Part shown: piece by piece, positions 23,463 to 31,550 of the stretch
Numbering within the stretch: position 1 is the first letter of the stretch
How the letters are laid out: each line of letters starts with the position of its first letter
Assembly (NCBI GenBank): GCA_013288485.1
Contig: JABDBW010000004.1
Span: 1-63,624, forward strand
Direction of reading: 5' to 3'
Length of the DNA: 63,624 nt
Source of the DNA: Bacteroidota bacterium
GTDB lineage: Bacteria > Bacteroidota > Bacteroidia > Sphingobacteriales > Sphingobacteriaceae
The notes under the pieces: model-generated
Database searches by the model: none
Told to the model about the DNA's origin: nothing
The model's input: only the letters and a program-made list of their open reading frames with translations
Made by a program: the position numbers and the translations under genes

Positions 23463-24008
23463 CCAGTATAACCGGCCGCACAAAAAATTATTTCAAAATA
23501 AATTTTTTTATATGAATAAATTTTTTGTATCATTGACTAAATTTTTAGTTTACATTATATTTTTATTTTTTTTAATATAATTAATTAATTGTTTTAAAAT
23601 ATAAAGTCGCTAATATTGCGGCGCCAATTATAGCTGTCATTATTAAACCTGGCAGGATAAACTTTGAGGATTTTTATAAAAAGTATGTAAGAATGCTATT
23701 ACAGAAATTGATAATTCCACAAAGACTTAATTATAACAGTATAATTACATAATTTTTATAAGGTATTGCTTGCTATTATAAAAAATAATAAGTTTCATTG
23801 TAAAAAATTGTTTAAAAAGGTATTAATTTTCGTTTCATTACGTTAAATAGCAATGCCGGGGTATAACTTATACATTAAATAATTATTAAAGAATAACAAA
23901 AGAGTTTTTTTATTTAGGTAAAATTCTATTTTTGTTATCCGCAAAAAAAAGCGCAATTAACTAACTAACTAAAAATAAACAAAAACTAAAAACTAAAATT
24001 TAAAAGTA
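23463..24008 (+). other. AT-rich gene-free region with the exbB promoter
   Basis: The 546 bases hold no convincing gene. A -7 box TATTTTTG at 23927-23934 should start the exbB transcript near 23940, giving a leader of about 68 bases that is rich in A and almost free of G (repeated CTAA units), a common Bacteroidota leader style. A short minus-strand reading near 23600-23680 encodes about 30 hydrophobic residues after a stop; I judge it a chance reading or a remnant. Confidence 0.5.
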
Positions 24009-24839
24009 ATGGCAAACGCACCAACAAAACCAACTACCGTTAAAAAAGAAAGCTCAAGTGCATCTGGCATGTTTGCGACCTTGACTGTTCCAATTTGTAT
24101 TATCGTTTCGATAATCCTTTTCGTATACATATTTGGTGATAAAAGTCACTATAAAGGAGGGGATGTAGACGGTGGGGAACCGGATGATGTATTTGGAATT
24201 ATACACCGGGGCGGATACCTTGTACCTTTAGTAATGTCGTATGTATTAATGGTAATTGTATTCTCAATAGAACGTTTTATTGTTATAAATAAAGCGTCAG
24301 GCACCAGCAGTGTTGATGCATTTGTTAAAAAAGTACAGGGATTCTTAAATAGCGGTAACATTGAAGCGGCTTCTGCAGAATGTGATAAACAACAAGGTTC
24401 TGTAGCTAACGTTATAAAATCAGGATTAAAAAAGTATAAAGAAATGGAAACTGAGGCAACGCTTGACGTTGACCAAAAAACTTTGGCTATACAAAAAGAC
24501 ATTGAAGAAGCAACCGCTTTAGAAATGCCTATGCTTGAGCAAAACTTAACCATCATTGCTACCCTGGTATCAATCGGTACGTTAACAGGTTTGTTAGGTA
24601 CGGTAATTGGTATGATAACAGCTTTCCACGTGCTGGCTGGTACAGGCAATAATACATCAGCTCTATCAGGAGCAATCTCGGAAGCGTTGGTTAATACCGC
24701 GTTAGGTATCACTACTTCAGCCTTATCAATTGTAATGTATAATGTATTTACCTCAAAAATTGACGGTTTAACTTATGCTATTGATGAAACAGGTTTCAGC
24801 ATTGTGCAAACTTTTGCCGCGACACATAAAAACAAATAA
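24009..24839 (+). CDS. exbB: ExbB/MotA/TolQ-family proton channel protein
   Basis: A 276-residue inner-membrane protein that with ExbD forms the proton channel that drives TonB. Seen: an N-terminal helix (about 20-41), a second (about 73-93, PLVMSYVLMVIVFSIERF), a cytoplasmic part with MPMLEQNLTIIATLVSIG, then the conserved GTLTGLLGTVIGMI helix (near 195-208) and the ISEALVNTALGITTSALSI helix. First gene of the run exbB-exbD-exbD-tonB, with spacing of 82 bases before exbD. Confidence 0.93.
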   Translation: MANAPTKPTTVKKESSSASGMFATLTVPICIIVSIILFVYIFGDKSHYKGGDVDGGEPDDVFGIIHRGGYLVPLVMSYVLMVIVFSIERFIVINKASGTSSVDAFVKKVQGFLNSGNIEAASAECDKQQGSVANVIKSGLKKYKEMETEATLDVDQKTLAIQKDIEEATALEMPMLEQNLTIIATLVSIGTLTGLLGTVIGMITAFHVLAGTGNNTSALSGAISEALVNTALGITTSALSIVMYNVFTSKIDGLTYAIDETGFSIVQTFAATHKNK

Positions 24840-24921
24840 ATTTTAGTGTTAAGGTTCCGGCCTTGCAATGCTTGGCCGGAAATTAATTTAATTTAGAACA
24901 CTATATTTAACTAACAAGATT

Positions 24922-25536
24922 ATGCCCAGAGTAAAAGTCGCGAGGAAGAGTACAGCAACTGATATGACCGCCATGTGCGATGTAGCTTTTTTGCTGCTCA
25001 CTTTCTTTATATTATCAGCAAAACCCAAGACCCAGGACCCGGTACATGCCGAGGTGCCTGCTTCAACATCAATAATAACGCTGCCTGAGAATGATTTTTC
25101 AACCATCCTGGTAGCCCAGGGGAAAACTTTCTTTAGCGTTGAAGGCGCCGAGATCCGCATGGAAACATTGAAGGGAATGGCCGATCAATATAAAATTCAG
25201 TTTACCCCCGATGAAATAAAAGCATTTGCCAATGTAGAAACAGTTGGCGTACCTGTAAATTATTTGAAGACATATTTAGACATGTCCAGCAAGGAAAGAT
25301 CACAGGTAGCGCAAAACGGCGTCCAGGTGGACACTACCGACAATAATGAATTGTTTTGGTGGGTTAAAAATGCCCGGAAAGCCGATATTGCTGTACACAA
25401 TAAAGAATTAAGAATAGCTATTAAAGGCGACAGCAAAGAGGAATACCCTACCATAGCGAAAATAATAACAACGCTGCAAAAGCAAAAAGTTAACAAGTTT
25501 GGTTTAATCACATCGTTAAGAACGGTGACAAAATAA
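24922..25536 (+). CDS. exbD: ExbD/TolR-family protein (first copy)
   Basis: A 204-residue single-pass protein. The N-terminus is basic, then TDMTAMCDVAFLLLTFFIL holds the membrane helix with the conserved Asp that carries protons in the channel. The remainder is periplasmic. It is followed six bases later by a second ExbD. Two unequal ExbD proteins are usual in this Bacteroidota cluster, whose TonB drives uptake through TonB-dependent outer-membrane receptors. Confidence 0.9.
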   Translation: MPRVKVARKSTATDMTAMCDVAFLLLTFFILSAKPKTQDPVHAEVPASTSIITLPENDFSTILVAQGKTFFSVEGAEIRMETLKGMADQYKIQFTPDEIKAFANVETVGVPVNYLKTYLDMSSKERSQVAQNGVQVDTTDNNELFWWVKNARKADIAVHNKELRIAIKGDSKEEYPTIAKIITTLQKQKVNKFGLITSLRTVTK

Positions 25537-25542
25537 AAAATT

Positions 25543-26085
25543 ATGGCAGAATTAGATACCTCCGGCGGGGGTAAAAAAGGCGGCGGCAAGGTTAGGACCA
25601 AGAAACAATCAACAAGGGTTGACTTAACAGCCATGGTTGACCTGGCTTTCCTGCTGATCACCTTTTTTATTCTTACTACCACTCTCCAAAAGCCAAAAGC
25701 AATGGATTTGGTTATGCCGGATAAGGACCCGCTTAAAGATGTCCGTTTACCCGTTCCGGAATCAAGAACAATGACCGTATTGTTAGGGACCAAAAACCAG
25801 GTAGAATGGTTTATCGGTGCTCCGCCTGACCATTTGGTGGCAGGCCCAACAAAAGATAATTTTGGAAAAAATGGCATAAGGAAATCATTATTGGAAGAAG
25901 GCGCTAAAATTAAGGCAAGCTCAGGTAAAGAAATGATCGTGCTGATAAAACCAAGCAATAAATCGACCTATGCGGATATGGTAAGTATTATGGACGAGTT
26001 AAATATTGTTGGTAACCAGGAGCGTGCAATAGTACCTATTACAGCTTTGGATATTTCTTTATTAACAAGAGATGGTCTTAACTAA
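25543..26085 (+). CDS. exbD: ExbD/TolR-family protein (second copy)
   Basis: A 180-residue ExbD paralogue. A glycine/lysine-rich start (GGGKKGGGKVRTKKQ) leads to VDLTAMVDLAFLLITFFIL with the proton-carrying Asp. The periplasmic part ends in SIMDELNIVGNQERAIV. It differs clearly from the first copy in the periplasmic domain, so it is not a recent duplicate. It precedes tonB by 47 bases. Confidence 0.92.
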   Translation: MAELDTSGGGKKGGGKVRTKKQSTRVDLTAMVDLAFLLITFFILTTTLQKPKAMDLVMPDKDPLKDVRLPVPESRTMTVLLGTKNQVEWFIGAPPDHLVAGPTKDNFGKNGIRKSLLEEGAKIKASSGKEMIVLIKPSNKSTYADMVSIMDELNIVGNQERAIVPITALDISLLTRDGLN

Positions 26086-26132
26086 AAAAAATTAAATAAA
26101 ATAATTAACGTAAAAATTTAAAGCTTCAAATA

Positions 26133-26954
26133 ATGCTGGGATCTAAATTAGACATATTAAAGCAGGAATGGATCGACGTTGTTTTTAGCGGGCGAAATAA
26201 AGCTTATGGCGCATACGAATTAAGGAGGCATAACCCGCGCAATACTAACCGCGCGTTGCTGTTCGGTGCCCTATTCTTTATATTTGTTATATCGTTACCA
26301 ACAATTATAAATCAATTGGAGGGGTTCATACCTAAGGCAAGAGTAAAGGTAAAGATCACCGATGTGGTGCTTACGCCTCCACCGCCCGACAAAAAAATTC
26401 CGCCGCCACCACCAAAAGAACCACCTAAACCAAAGGTTGAACAGAAAATGTTTCCCCCGCCGATTGTAAAACCGGATAACGAGGTAAAACAAGATCCCCC
26501 TACGCAAAAGGAATTGAAAGTTGCCGATCCTGGTCAAAAAGACCAAAAAGGCGACCCTAATGCCGAGATCCGTATAGATGAGCCGGTAGGTAATTCTGAT
26601 ACCAAACAGGTTACGGAGGATGAGAACAAAATATTTAGTAACGTTGAAAAGCAACCCGAATTTAAGGGGGGGATGGACAAATTTTACGAGTATTTGCGTA
26701 AAAATATCAAGTTCCCGGCTATTGACCGTGAAAACAATACAACCGGCAGGGTTATTTGCCAGTTCATTGTTGAAAAGGATGGCAGCCTTACTGATGTTAA
26801 GGCAGTGCGCGGACCAAGCCAAAGCGAAATGGATGAGGCTATACGCGTTTTAAAAGCCTCTCCGAAATGGACGCCTGGTATACAAAACAATCGTCCGGTT
26901 CGTGTAATGTATACGGTGCCTATCAATTTTACATTGGGCAGCAGCGATAATTAA
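26133..26954 (+). CDS. tonB: TonB protein
   Basis: A 273-residue TonB that passes proton-motive energy to outer-membrane receptors. Seen: cytoplasmic start with VVFSGRNKAYGAYELRR, a membrane helix at about 41-60, a proline/lysine-rich periplasm-spanning stretch (about 82-115), and the C-terminal TonB domain (about 180-270) with GRVICQFIVEKDGSL, PKWTPGIQNNRPVRV and VPINFTL. It ends the ExbB/ExbD set. The next ORF starts five bases later but holds a strong stem-loop. Confidence 0.94.
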   Translation: MLGSKLDILKQEWIDVVFSGRNKAYGAYELRRHNPRNTNRALLFGALFFIFVISLPTIINQLEGFIPKARVKVKITDVVLTPPPPDKKIPPPPPKEPPKPKVEQKMFPPPIVKPDNEVKQDPPTQKELKVADPGQKDQKGDPNAEIRIDEPVGNSDTKQVTEDENKIFSNVEKQPEFKGGMDKFYEYLRKNIKFPAIDRENNTTGRVICQFIVEKDGSLTDVKAVRGPSQSEMDEAIRVLKASPKWTPGIQNNRPVRVMYTVPINFTLGSSDN

Positions 26955-26958
26955 TAAT

Positions 26959-27186
26959 ATGCCGTACCGGTTTCATAATAAGCAGAAATCGCTCAAAAGG
27001 CGGTTTCTGCTTATTTTAGGAGTAATAGCATTTATATGCTTTTTAACCCTGGGGCTTATGGTAATATTTTGGGATAAAATATTACCTGATAATGGTTATA
27101 AAAAAATATTTGGGTGTTTGATAATTATCTATTCGGTATTGCGCTTTTCGCGCTTATTTAGAAAAGAAGAAGATAATGAAGAATAA
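26959..27186 (+). CDS. Small two-helix membrane protein
   Basis: A 75-residue ORF with two hydrophobic helices (LLILGVIAFICFLTLGLMVIF at about 17-37 and FGCLIIIYSVL near 50-60) and an acidic end (RKEEDNEE). No family recognised. It begins five bases after tonB, overlaps the next gene by 11 bases, and so sits in the operon. Codons 7-19 or so coincide with a 16-pair stem-loop. Confidence 0.6.
   Translation: MPYRFHNKQKSLKRRFLLILGVIAFICFLTLGLMVIFWDKILPDNGYKKIFGCLIIIYSVLRFSRLFRKEEDNEE
26977..27015 (+). terminator. Stem-loop at the tonB/operon junction
   Basis: AATAAGCAGAAATCGC (26977-26992) pairs with GCGGTTTCTGCTTATT (27000-27015), with one G-U pair and a seven-base loop. A TTATTTTA stretch closes the stem. 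It begins 23 bases past the tonB stop but lies inside the next ORF. It could attenuate read-through or protect the upstream mRNA. Confidence 0.5.
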
Positions 27187-28096
27187 GGCCGTATGTGTTT
27201 TAGCTGGTTTTTTGTTATTTATAGGGTTTTCATCCTGTAAGCAAAAAGCAAAAAAAAGCGCCCCGGACGAAACGGTTGTGTCAGGTAAGATTACCTTAGT
27301 TGCCGATGAATCATTTCAGCCGATCGTGGATGAAGAGGCTTATGTTTTTGAACACTTAAACCCTAAAGCCAAACCTGATATTTTATACAGGTCTGAAAAC
27401 GGCGCTTTAAGGCTTTTACTGAATGATAGTGTGAGGTTTGCCATTTTATCGCGTGAGTTAAATGCAGACGAAACAAAAATATTAACCGACAGAACATTGC
27501 CGCCCGTTGTTAACCGCTTTGCTATTGACGCGATAGCGTTAATTGTAAACCAGGCGTCGAATGATACGCTGATAACGGTAAGTGAAATAAAAAAAATGCT
27601 GAACGGCGAAACTAAAACAGGTACAAATATTGTTTTTGACAACCCGAATTCAAGCTTGGTAAGATATTTGAAGGAGTTTTCAGGAAATAAGGATTTTAAA
27701 CTAAAAAATATTTATTCCGTCAAAACAAATAAAGAAGTAATAAAATATATAAGCCAGCATCCGCAGGCAATAGGTATAACCGGCTTTAGCTGGCTCAATG
27801 ACCCGGATGCTGATTATGCCGATGCTGTAAAGAAGGTAAAAATTGTAGCGGTTAAGGATGAAAATAGTAAAAGCGCCCCCAACCAATACTTTAAACCATC
27901 GCAAAATACACTGGCATTAAACCAGTACCCTTTAATAAGGGGGTTATATATTGTAAATTGTACGGGGAAAATGGGCCTGGGATCAGGATTTGCTTATTTT
28001 GTACTGGGTGAACGCGGACAGCGGATAATTTTAAGATCGGGCATATTACCTGATGACATACCGGAAAGAGAAATTAATATTAAACACAATTATTAA
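27176..28096 (+). CDS. PstS-like substrate-binding lipoprotein
   Basis: A 306-residue protein of the type-2 periplasmic-binding (PstS) superfamily. The signal peptide ends in a lipobox (FLLFIGFSSCKQK), so it is a membrane lipoprotein. Seen: KITLVADESFQPIVD, FAILSRELNADE, FAIDAIALIVNQ, ITVSEIKKMLNGET and the C-terminal GLGSGFAYFVLGERGQRII, all typical of phosphate-binding proteins. No pst transporter genes are adjacent. This neighbourhood with ExbB/ExbD/TonB recurs in Bacteroidota, so a role other than phosphate uptake is possible. Confidence 0.85.
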   Translation: MKNKAVCVLAGFLLFIGFSSCKQKAKKSAPDETVVSGKITLVADESFQPIVDEEAYVFEHLNPKAKPDILYRSENGALRLLLNDSVRFAILSRELNADETKILTDRTLPPVVNRFAIDAIALIVNQASNDTLITVSEIKKMLNGETKTGTNIVFDNPNSSLVRYLKEFSGNKDFKLKNIYSVKTNKEVIKYISQHPQAIGITGFSWLNDPDADYADAVKKVKIVAVKDENSKSAPNQYFKPSQNTLALNQYPLIRGLYIVNCTGKMGLGSGFAYFVLGERGQRIILRSGILPDDIPEREINIKHNY

Positions 28097-28121
28097 ATTA
28101 AATTAAAAACTATAATAAGCG

Positions 28122-29900
28122 ATGAAAATAATCAGTAAAATAGCTAAGGTAGCATTAGGGCTGGTATTTATAGGGTCATCAGTTTTTGCGCAAAGCCTTG
28201 CTGACGCTAAAAAAGCTATTGATGCCGAGCAATATCAAAAAGCAAAAGGAATGCTTAAAAACCTTACGGTTACACAGCCAACAAATGATGAAAATTTCTT
28301 TTACCTGGGATGGGTATACGTTGTGCAGGATTATCCCGATTCGGCTAAATTGACCTTTGCAAGAGGTATAGCTGTAAACGCAAAATCAGCGTTAAATTAT
28401 GTGGGTTTAGGCGTGGTAGAATTGATGAATAAGAACGAGGCAGGCGCAACGTCGAACTTTAACCAGGCTATTACTTTAGCATCTAAAAAGGACAGTAAGC
28501 CCTGGTTATATATGGGTAAAGGATACCTGTTGGATGCCCATGATGGCAAATTCCCCCCCGCTAAGGCAAACGCCGCTATCGACGCTTTAAATCATGGCAA
28601 GGTAGCAAACCCTAAAGACGCGGAACTGCTGGTTGAACTGGGCAACGCCTATCGCTCACAATTAAAAAGCAACGATGCTTACGACGCTTATAACGCGGCA
28701 TTAGCGCTCGACCCAAAATCGCCGGCAGCTAACGTGGCAGAAGGTGTGTTATGGAGGTATGCCGACAATTATGAAGATTCGGAGAAGCAGTTCCAGGCAG
28801 CTATAGCCATCGATCCTAATTATGGGCCGGCTTACCGCGAATGGGGTGAAACCGACCTGGAATGGTCGTCAAGCCTGGCCCGTACCGACGGCCCTAAGGC
28901 ATCGGCAAAGGTAAAAGAAGCGGTAGAAAACTATAAAAAGTATTTAAGTTTAACCGATGAATCGTTGGAGTCGCTATTACGCTATGCAGATTTCCTGGTA
29001 AACCTCGGCGATTATAAAACTATACAGGAAGTTGCTACAAGACTTTCAAAATCAGCAGCTATAAATGCCCGTGTATACCGTTATATAGGCTATGCGGCTT
29101 ATGAAAATAAGGATTATGTTAATGGTTTAGACGCCATGAACAACTGGTTTGCAAAAGCCGGCCCAAGCCGTATTTTACCGCGCGATTATTTGTACTTAGG
29201 TCGCTTACAAATTGCAAGCGGGAAGGATACAACAGCAGGCATAGAAACTTTGAAAAAAGCTGCTGATCTTGATACTACAAAAGTAGAAGAGGCTTATAAT
29301 GACATATTCGCTGTATATAAGAAAAGGAACGATTATCTCAATATGGCTAAGACCTATGATGATATGGTTAATAAGGTGCATAGTAAACTGTTGCTTACCA
29401 GCCGTGTTTATATAGGGCTTTATTATTACTTTGCGTTTACCGGGCAGGTTCGCGCGGCCAAAACGAATCCTGCAATTAAGCCTGATTCTACCCTGCTTAC
29501 AAGAGCTGATTCTGCCCTTAGTTTTGTTCAGCGAAAAGAGGCGGCACCAAGTTTTTACCCATCACAATATCGTGCTTATATAGCCGACCAAAAGGATAAT
29601 GATTACAATAATTTGAAAGGGCTTGCCAAACCTTTTTATGAGCAAATGATCAAGTTTCTTACCGCTAAAAGTTCATTAAGCGATAAAGAAAAAGGGTGGT
29701 TAGCCGATTCTTATGCTTCCTTGGGTATTTATTATCAATATCATGATAAGGATGATGCCAAGGCATTAGAAAATTTTACCAAGGCAAAGGATACTGACCC
29801 TACCAACAAACAAGCGCTCTACTACTTTGACCAAAAGGCGCAGCCGGCGGAACCGCCTGCAAAGCCGGGGGCTACACCGGCCAAAAAAGCTCAAAAATAG
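28122..29900 (+). CDS. Exported tetratricopeptide-repeat protein
   Basis: A 592-residue protein with a signal peptide (KVALGLVFIGSSVFAQ). Helical TPR-style repeats fill most of the length: blocks such as DENFFYLGWVYV, LNYVGLGVVELM, PKDAELLVELGNAYRSQ, PNYGPAYREWGETDLEW and KARALENF-like KALENFTKAKDTDPTNKQA. The end is a proline/alanine/lysine tail. TPR proteins scaffold other proteins; here the partner is probably part of the TonB-linked set just upstream, with which it shares the strand and a 26-base gap. A terminator follows. Confidence 0.87.
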   Translation: MKIISKIAKVALGLVFIGSSVFAQSLADAKKAIDAEQYQKAKGMLKNLTVTQPTNDENFFYLGWVYVVQDYPDSAKLTFARGIAVNAKSALNYVGLGVVELMNKNEAGATSNFNQAITLASKKDSKPWLYMGKGYLLDAHDGKFPPAKANAAIDALNHGKVANPKDAELLVELGNAYRSQLKSNDAYDAYNAALALDPKSPAANVAEGVLWRYADNYEDSEKQFQAAIAIDPNYGPAYREWGETDLEWSSSLARTDGPKASAKVKEAVENYKKYLSLTDESLESLLRYADFLVNLGDYKTIQEVATRLSKSAAINARVYRYIGYAAYENKDYVNGLDAMNNWFAKAGPSRILPRDYLYLGRLQIASGKDTTAGIETLKKAADLDTTKVEEAYNDIFAVYKKRNDYLNMAKTYDDMVNKVHSKLLLTSRVYIGLYYYFAFTGQVRAAKTNPAIKPDSTLLTRADSALSFVQRKEAAPSFYPSQYRAYIADQKDNDYNNLKGLAKPFYEQMIKFLTAKSSLSDKEKGWLADSYASLGIYYQYHDKDDAKALENFTKAKDTDPTNKQALYYFDQKAQPAEPPAKPGATPAKKAQK

Positions 29901-29907
29901 TAACAAT

Positions 29908-29933
29908 AAAAAAGCCCCGATCGGGGCTTTTTT
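29908..29933. terminator. Bidirectional intrinsic terminator
   Basis: AAAAAAGCCCCGA is followed by its complement TCGGGGCTTTTTT, a perfect palindrome with A/T tails. It closes the exbB-TPR operon and lies 17 bases before the nuoA -7 box. Confidence 0.92.
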
Positions 29934-29949
29934 ATTGAGGTGCCATTTG

Positions 29950-29957
29950 TATATTTG
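29950..29957 (+). promoter_or_regulatory. -7 box of nuoA (predicts a leaderless start)
   Basis: TATATTTG ends five bases before the nuoA ATG at 29963. With the usual distance from this box to the RNA start, transcription would begin at or next to the start codon. It follows the terminator of the previous operon. Confidence 0.55.
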
Positions 29958-29962
29958 CACCC

Positions 29963-30334
29963 ATGGAAGTACAAAGTTTACCGGTTAATTATTTGCCCAT
30001 CATATTTCAAATGGTGGTTGCTTTTGGGTTTGTGGTTACCACCATGTTTGTAACCCATAAAATAGGCCCCAAACGTAAAACTAAAGATAAACTTACACCG
30101 TTTGAGTCGGGCATCGAGGTTATCGGCAACGCTCGCACACCCATATCCATTAAATACTTCCTGGTTGCCATATTGTTTGTGCTGTTTGATGTAGAAGTTA
30201 TATTTATGTACCCCTGGGCCATAAATTTCAGGGAACTGGGCACAACCGGCATGGTAGAGATGTTTATTTTTATGGGTACGCTGCTGCTGGGCTTTATCTA
30301 CATCATAAAAAAAGGCGCGCTTAACTGGGATTGA
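29963..30334 (+). CDS. nuoA: NADH-quinone oxidoreductase subunit A
   Basis: A 123-residue membrane subunit of complex I. Three helices: about 10-30, 62-82 and 94-115. Seen: KRKTKDKLTPFESGIEVIG with the conserved PFESG on the loop, and ILFVLFDVEVIFMYPWAI with the conserved acidic helix. It opens the nuo operon and is separated from nuoB by 167 bases that hold a dispersed repeat and a further promoter box. Confidence 0.95.
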   Translation: MEVQSLPVNYLPIIFQMVVAFGFVVTTMFVTHKIGPKRKTKDKLTPFESGIEVIGNARTPISIKYFLVAILFVLFDVEVIFMYPWAINFRELGTTGMVEMFIFMGTLLLGFIYIIKKGALNWD

Positions 30335-30341
30335 AGCATCC

Positions 30342-30376
30342 AAAGTCTCCCCTACCGGGGGAGATTTAGAGGGGGC
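30342..30376 (+). repeat. Dispersed 35-base repeat (copy 1)
   Basis: Identical over 35 bases to 48311-48345. Both begin AAAGTCTCCCC and end GAGGGGGC; the centre CTCCCC-TACC-GGGGGAG forms a hairpin. It lies between nuoA and nuoB. Confidence 0.9.
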
Positions 30377-30451
30377 CGATGGGCTTTTGTTTAGAACAAT
30401 TCTAAATATATTTCTTCGTTATTAGTGTACTTATTACAATCAATTTTATCG

Positions 30452-30459
30452 TAAATTTG
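30452..30459 (+). promoter_or_regulatory. Candidate -7 box before nuoB
   Basis: TAAATTTG, a consensus match 42 bases before the nuoB ATG. It may restart transcription after the repeat in the nuoA-nuoB gap. Confidence 0.4.
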
Positions 30460-30501
30460 CGCTTTCCGTTCAGTTGGAATAGGTTTTGAATGATATAACT
30501 C

Positions 30502-31044
30502 ATGAGTGATATTCAAATAGTAAACGCCCCTGCGGGTGTTGAGGGCACGGGTTTTTTTGCTACCTCGCTGGATAAGGCAGTAGGTTTGGCCCGTGCAAAT
30601 TCGTTATGGCCGCTGCCTTTTGCCACCTCCTGCTGCGGTATTGAATTTATGGCCACCATGGCCTCACATTATGACCTGGCAAGGTTCGGGGCCGAACGCT
30701 TAAGCTTTTCGCCGCGCCAGGCCGACCTGTTAATGGTAATGGGTACCATAGCCAAAAAAATGGGCCCGGTGCTTCGCCAGGTATACCTGCAAATGGCCGA
30801 GCCCCGCTGGGTATTAGCTATGGGGGCCTGCGCTTCCAGCGGCGGTATTTTTGATAGTTATTCGGTGCTGCAAGGCATTGACGAGATTATACCGGTTGAT
30901 GTATATATACCCGGCTGCCCGCCACGGCCCGAAGCCGTGATTGATGGTTTCATGCGGATACAAGACCTGGTAAAAACAGAATCAACACGCAGGAGAAATA
31001 CCCCCGAGTACCAAAAATTATTAGCTTCATACGGCATACAGTAA
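30502..31044 (+). CDS. nuoB: NADH-quinone oxidoreductase subunit B
   Basis: A 180-residue subunit that holds the N2 4Fe-4S cluster, the last electron carrier before quinone. Seen: ATSCCGIEFMA with adjacent Cys residues, FSPRQADLLMVMGTI, GACASSGGIF and the PGCPPRPEA motif. All four cluster ligands are present. It overlaps nuoC by one base. Confidence 0.97.
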   Translation: MSDIQIVNAPAGVEGTGFFATSLDKAVGLARANSLWPLPFATSCCGIEFMATMASHYDLARFGAERLSFSPRQADLLMVMGTIAKKMGPVLRQVYLQMAEPRWVLAMGACASSGGIFDSYSVLQGIDEIIPVDVYIPGCPPRPEAVIDGFMRIQDLVKTESTRRRNTPEYQKLLASYGIQ

Positions 31045-31547
31045 TGGGTAAGATAACTAACGAAGAGCTTTTAAAAAGTATCAGCAATAAATTCGAAGGG
31101 CAAATAACCGTTGTTGGCGAGCCATATGGCTTATTGACGCTGGAAACTCAGTCCGAAAATATAATTGCCCTGTTAAGCTATTTAAAATCCGACCCAAACC
31201 TTCAATTGAGTTATTTAACTGATATTACCGCTATTCACTACCCGGAGCAGGAAAAAGCTATTGGGGTAATTTATCATTTGCATAGCCTGGTAAATAATGT
31301 GCGTGTACGTATAAAAGTGTTTATTGACGCTGATAATTGCCATATACCAACAGCAACTGAGCTATGGAATGGCGCTAACTGGATGGAGCGGGAAACGTAT
31401 GATTTTTTCGGGGTGATATTTGACGGACATCCCGACCTGCGCAGAATATTAAATGTTGACGACATGACAGCTTTCCCGATGCGAAAAGAATTTCCGCTGG
31501 AGGACCCTAACCGTGTTGATAAAAAGGATTATTTTTTTGGACGATAA
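31044..31547 (+). CDS. nuoC: NADH-quinone oxidoreductase subunit C
   Basis: A 167-residue 30-kDa-type subunit of the peripheral arm. Seen: LTDITAIHYPEQEKAIGVIYHL, VRIKVFIDADNCHIPTATELW, and the conserved ERETYDFFGVIFDGHPDLRR with the DPNRVDKKDYFFGR end. It is separate from NuoD, unlike the fused NuoCD of E. coli. The gap to nuoD is three bases. Confidence 0.96.
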   Translation: MGKITNEELLKSISNKFEGQITVVGEPYGLLTLETQSENIIALLSYLKSDPNLQLSYLTDITAIHYPEQEKAIGVIYHLHSLVNNVRVRIKVFIDADNCHIPTATELWNGANWMERETYDFFGVIFDGHPDLRRILNVDDMTAFPMRKEFPLEDPNRVDKKDYFFGR

Positions 31548-31550
31548 AAG

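Noticed and set aside
23600-23700. Hydrophobic minus-strand reading in the gap before exbB
   Set aside because: About 30 residues after a stop codon, with no start or promoter; too short to support as a gene.
27176-28096. Full phosphate transporter operon around the PstS-like protein
   Set aside because: No pstC, pstA, pstB or phoU gene is adjacent; neighbours belong to the TonB system.
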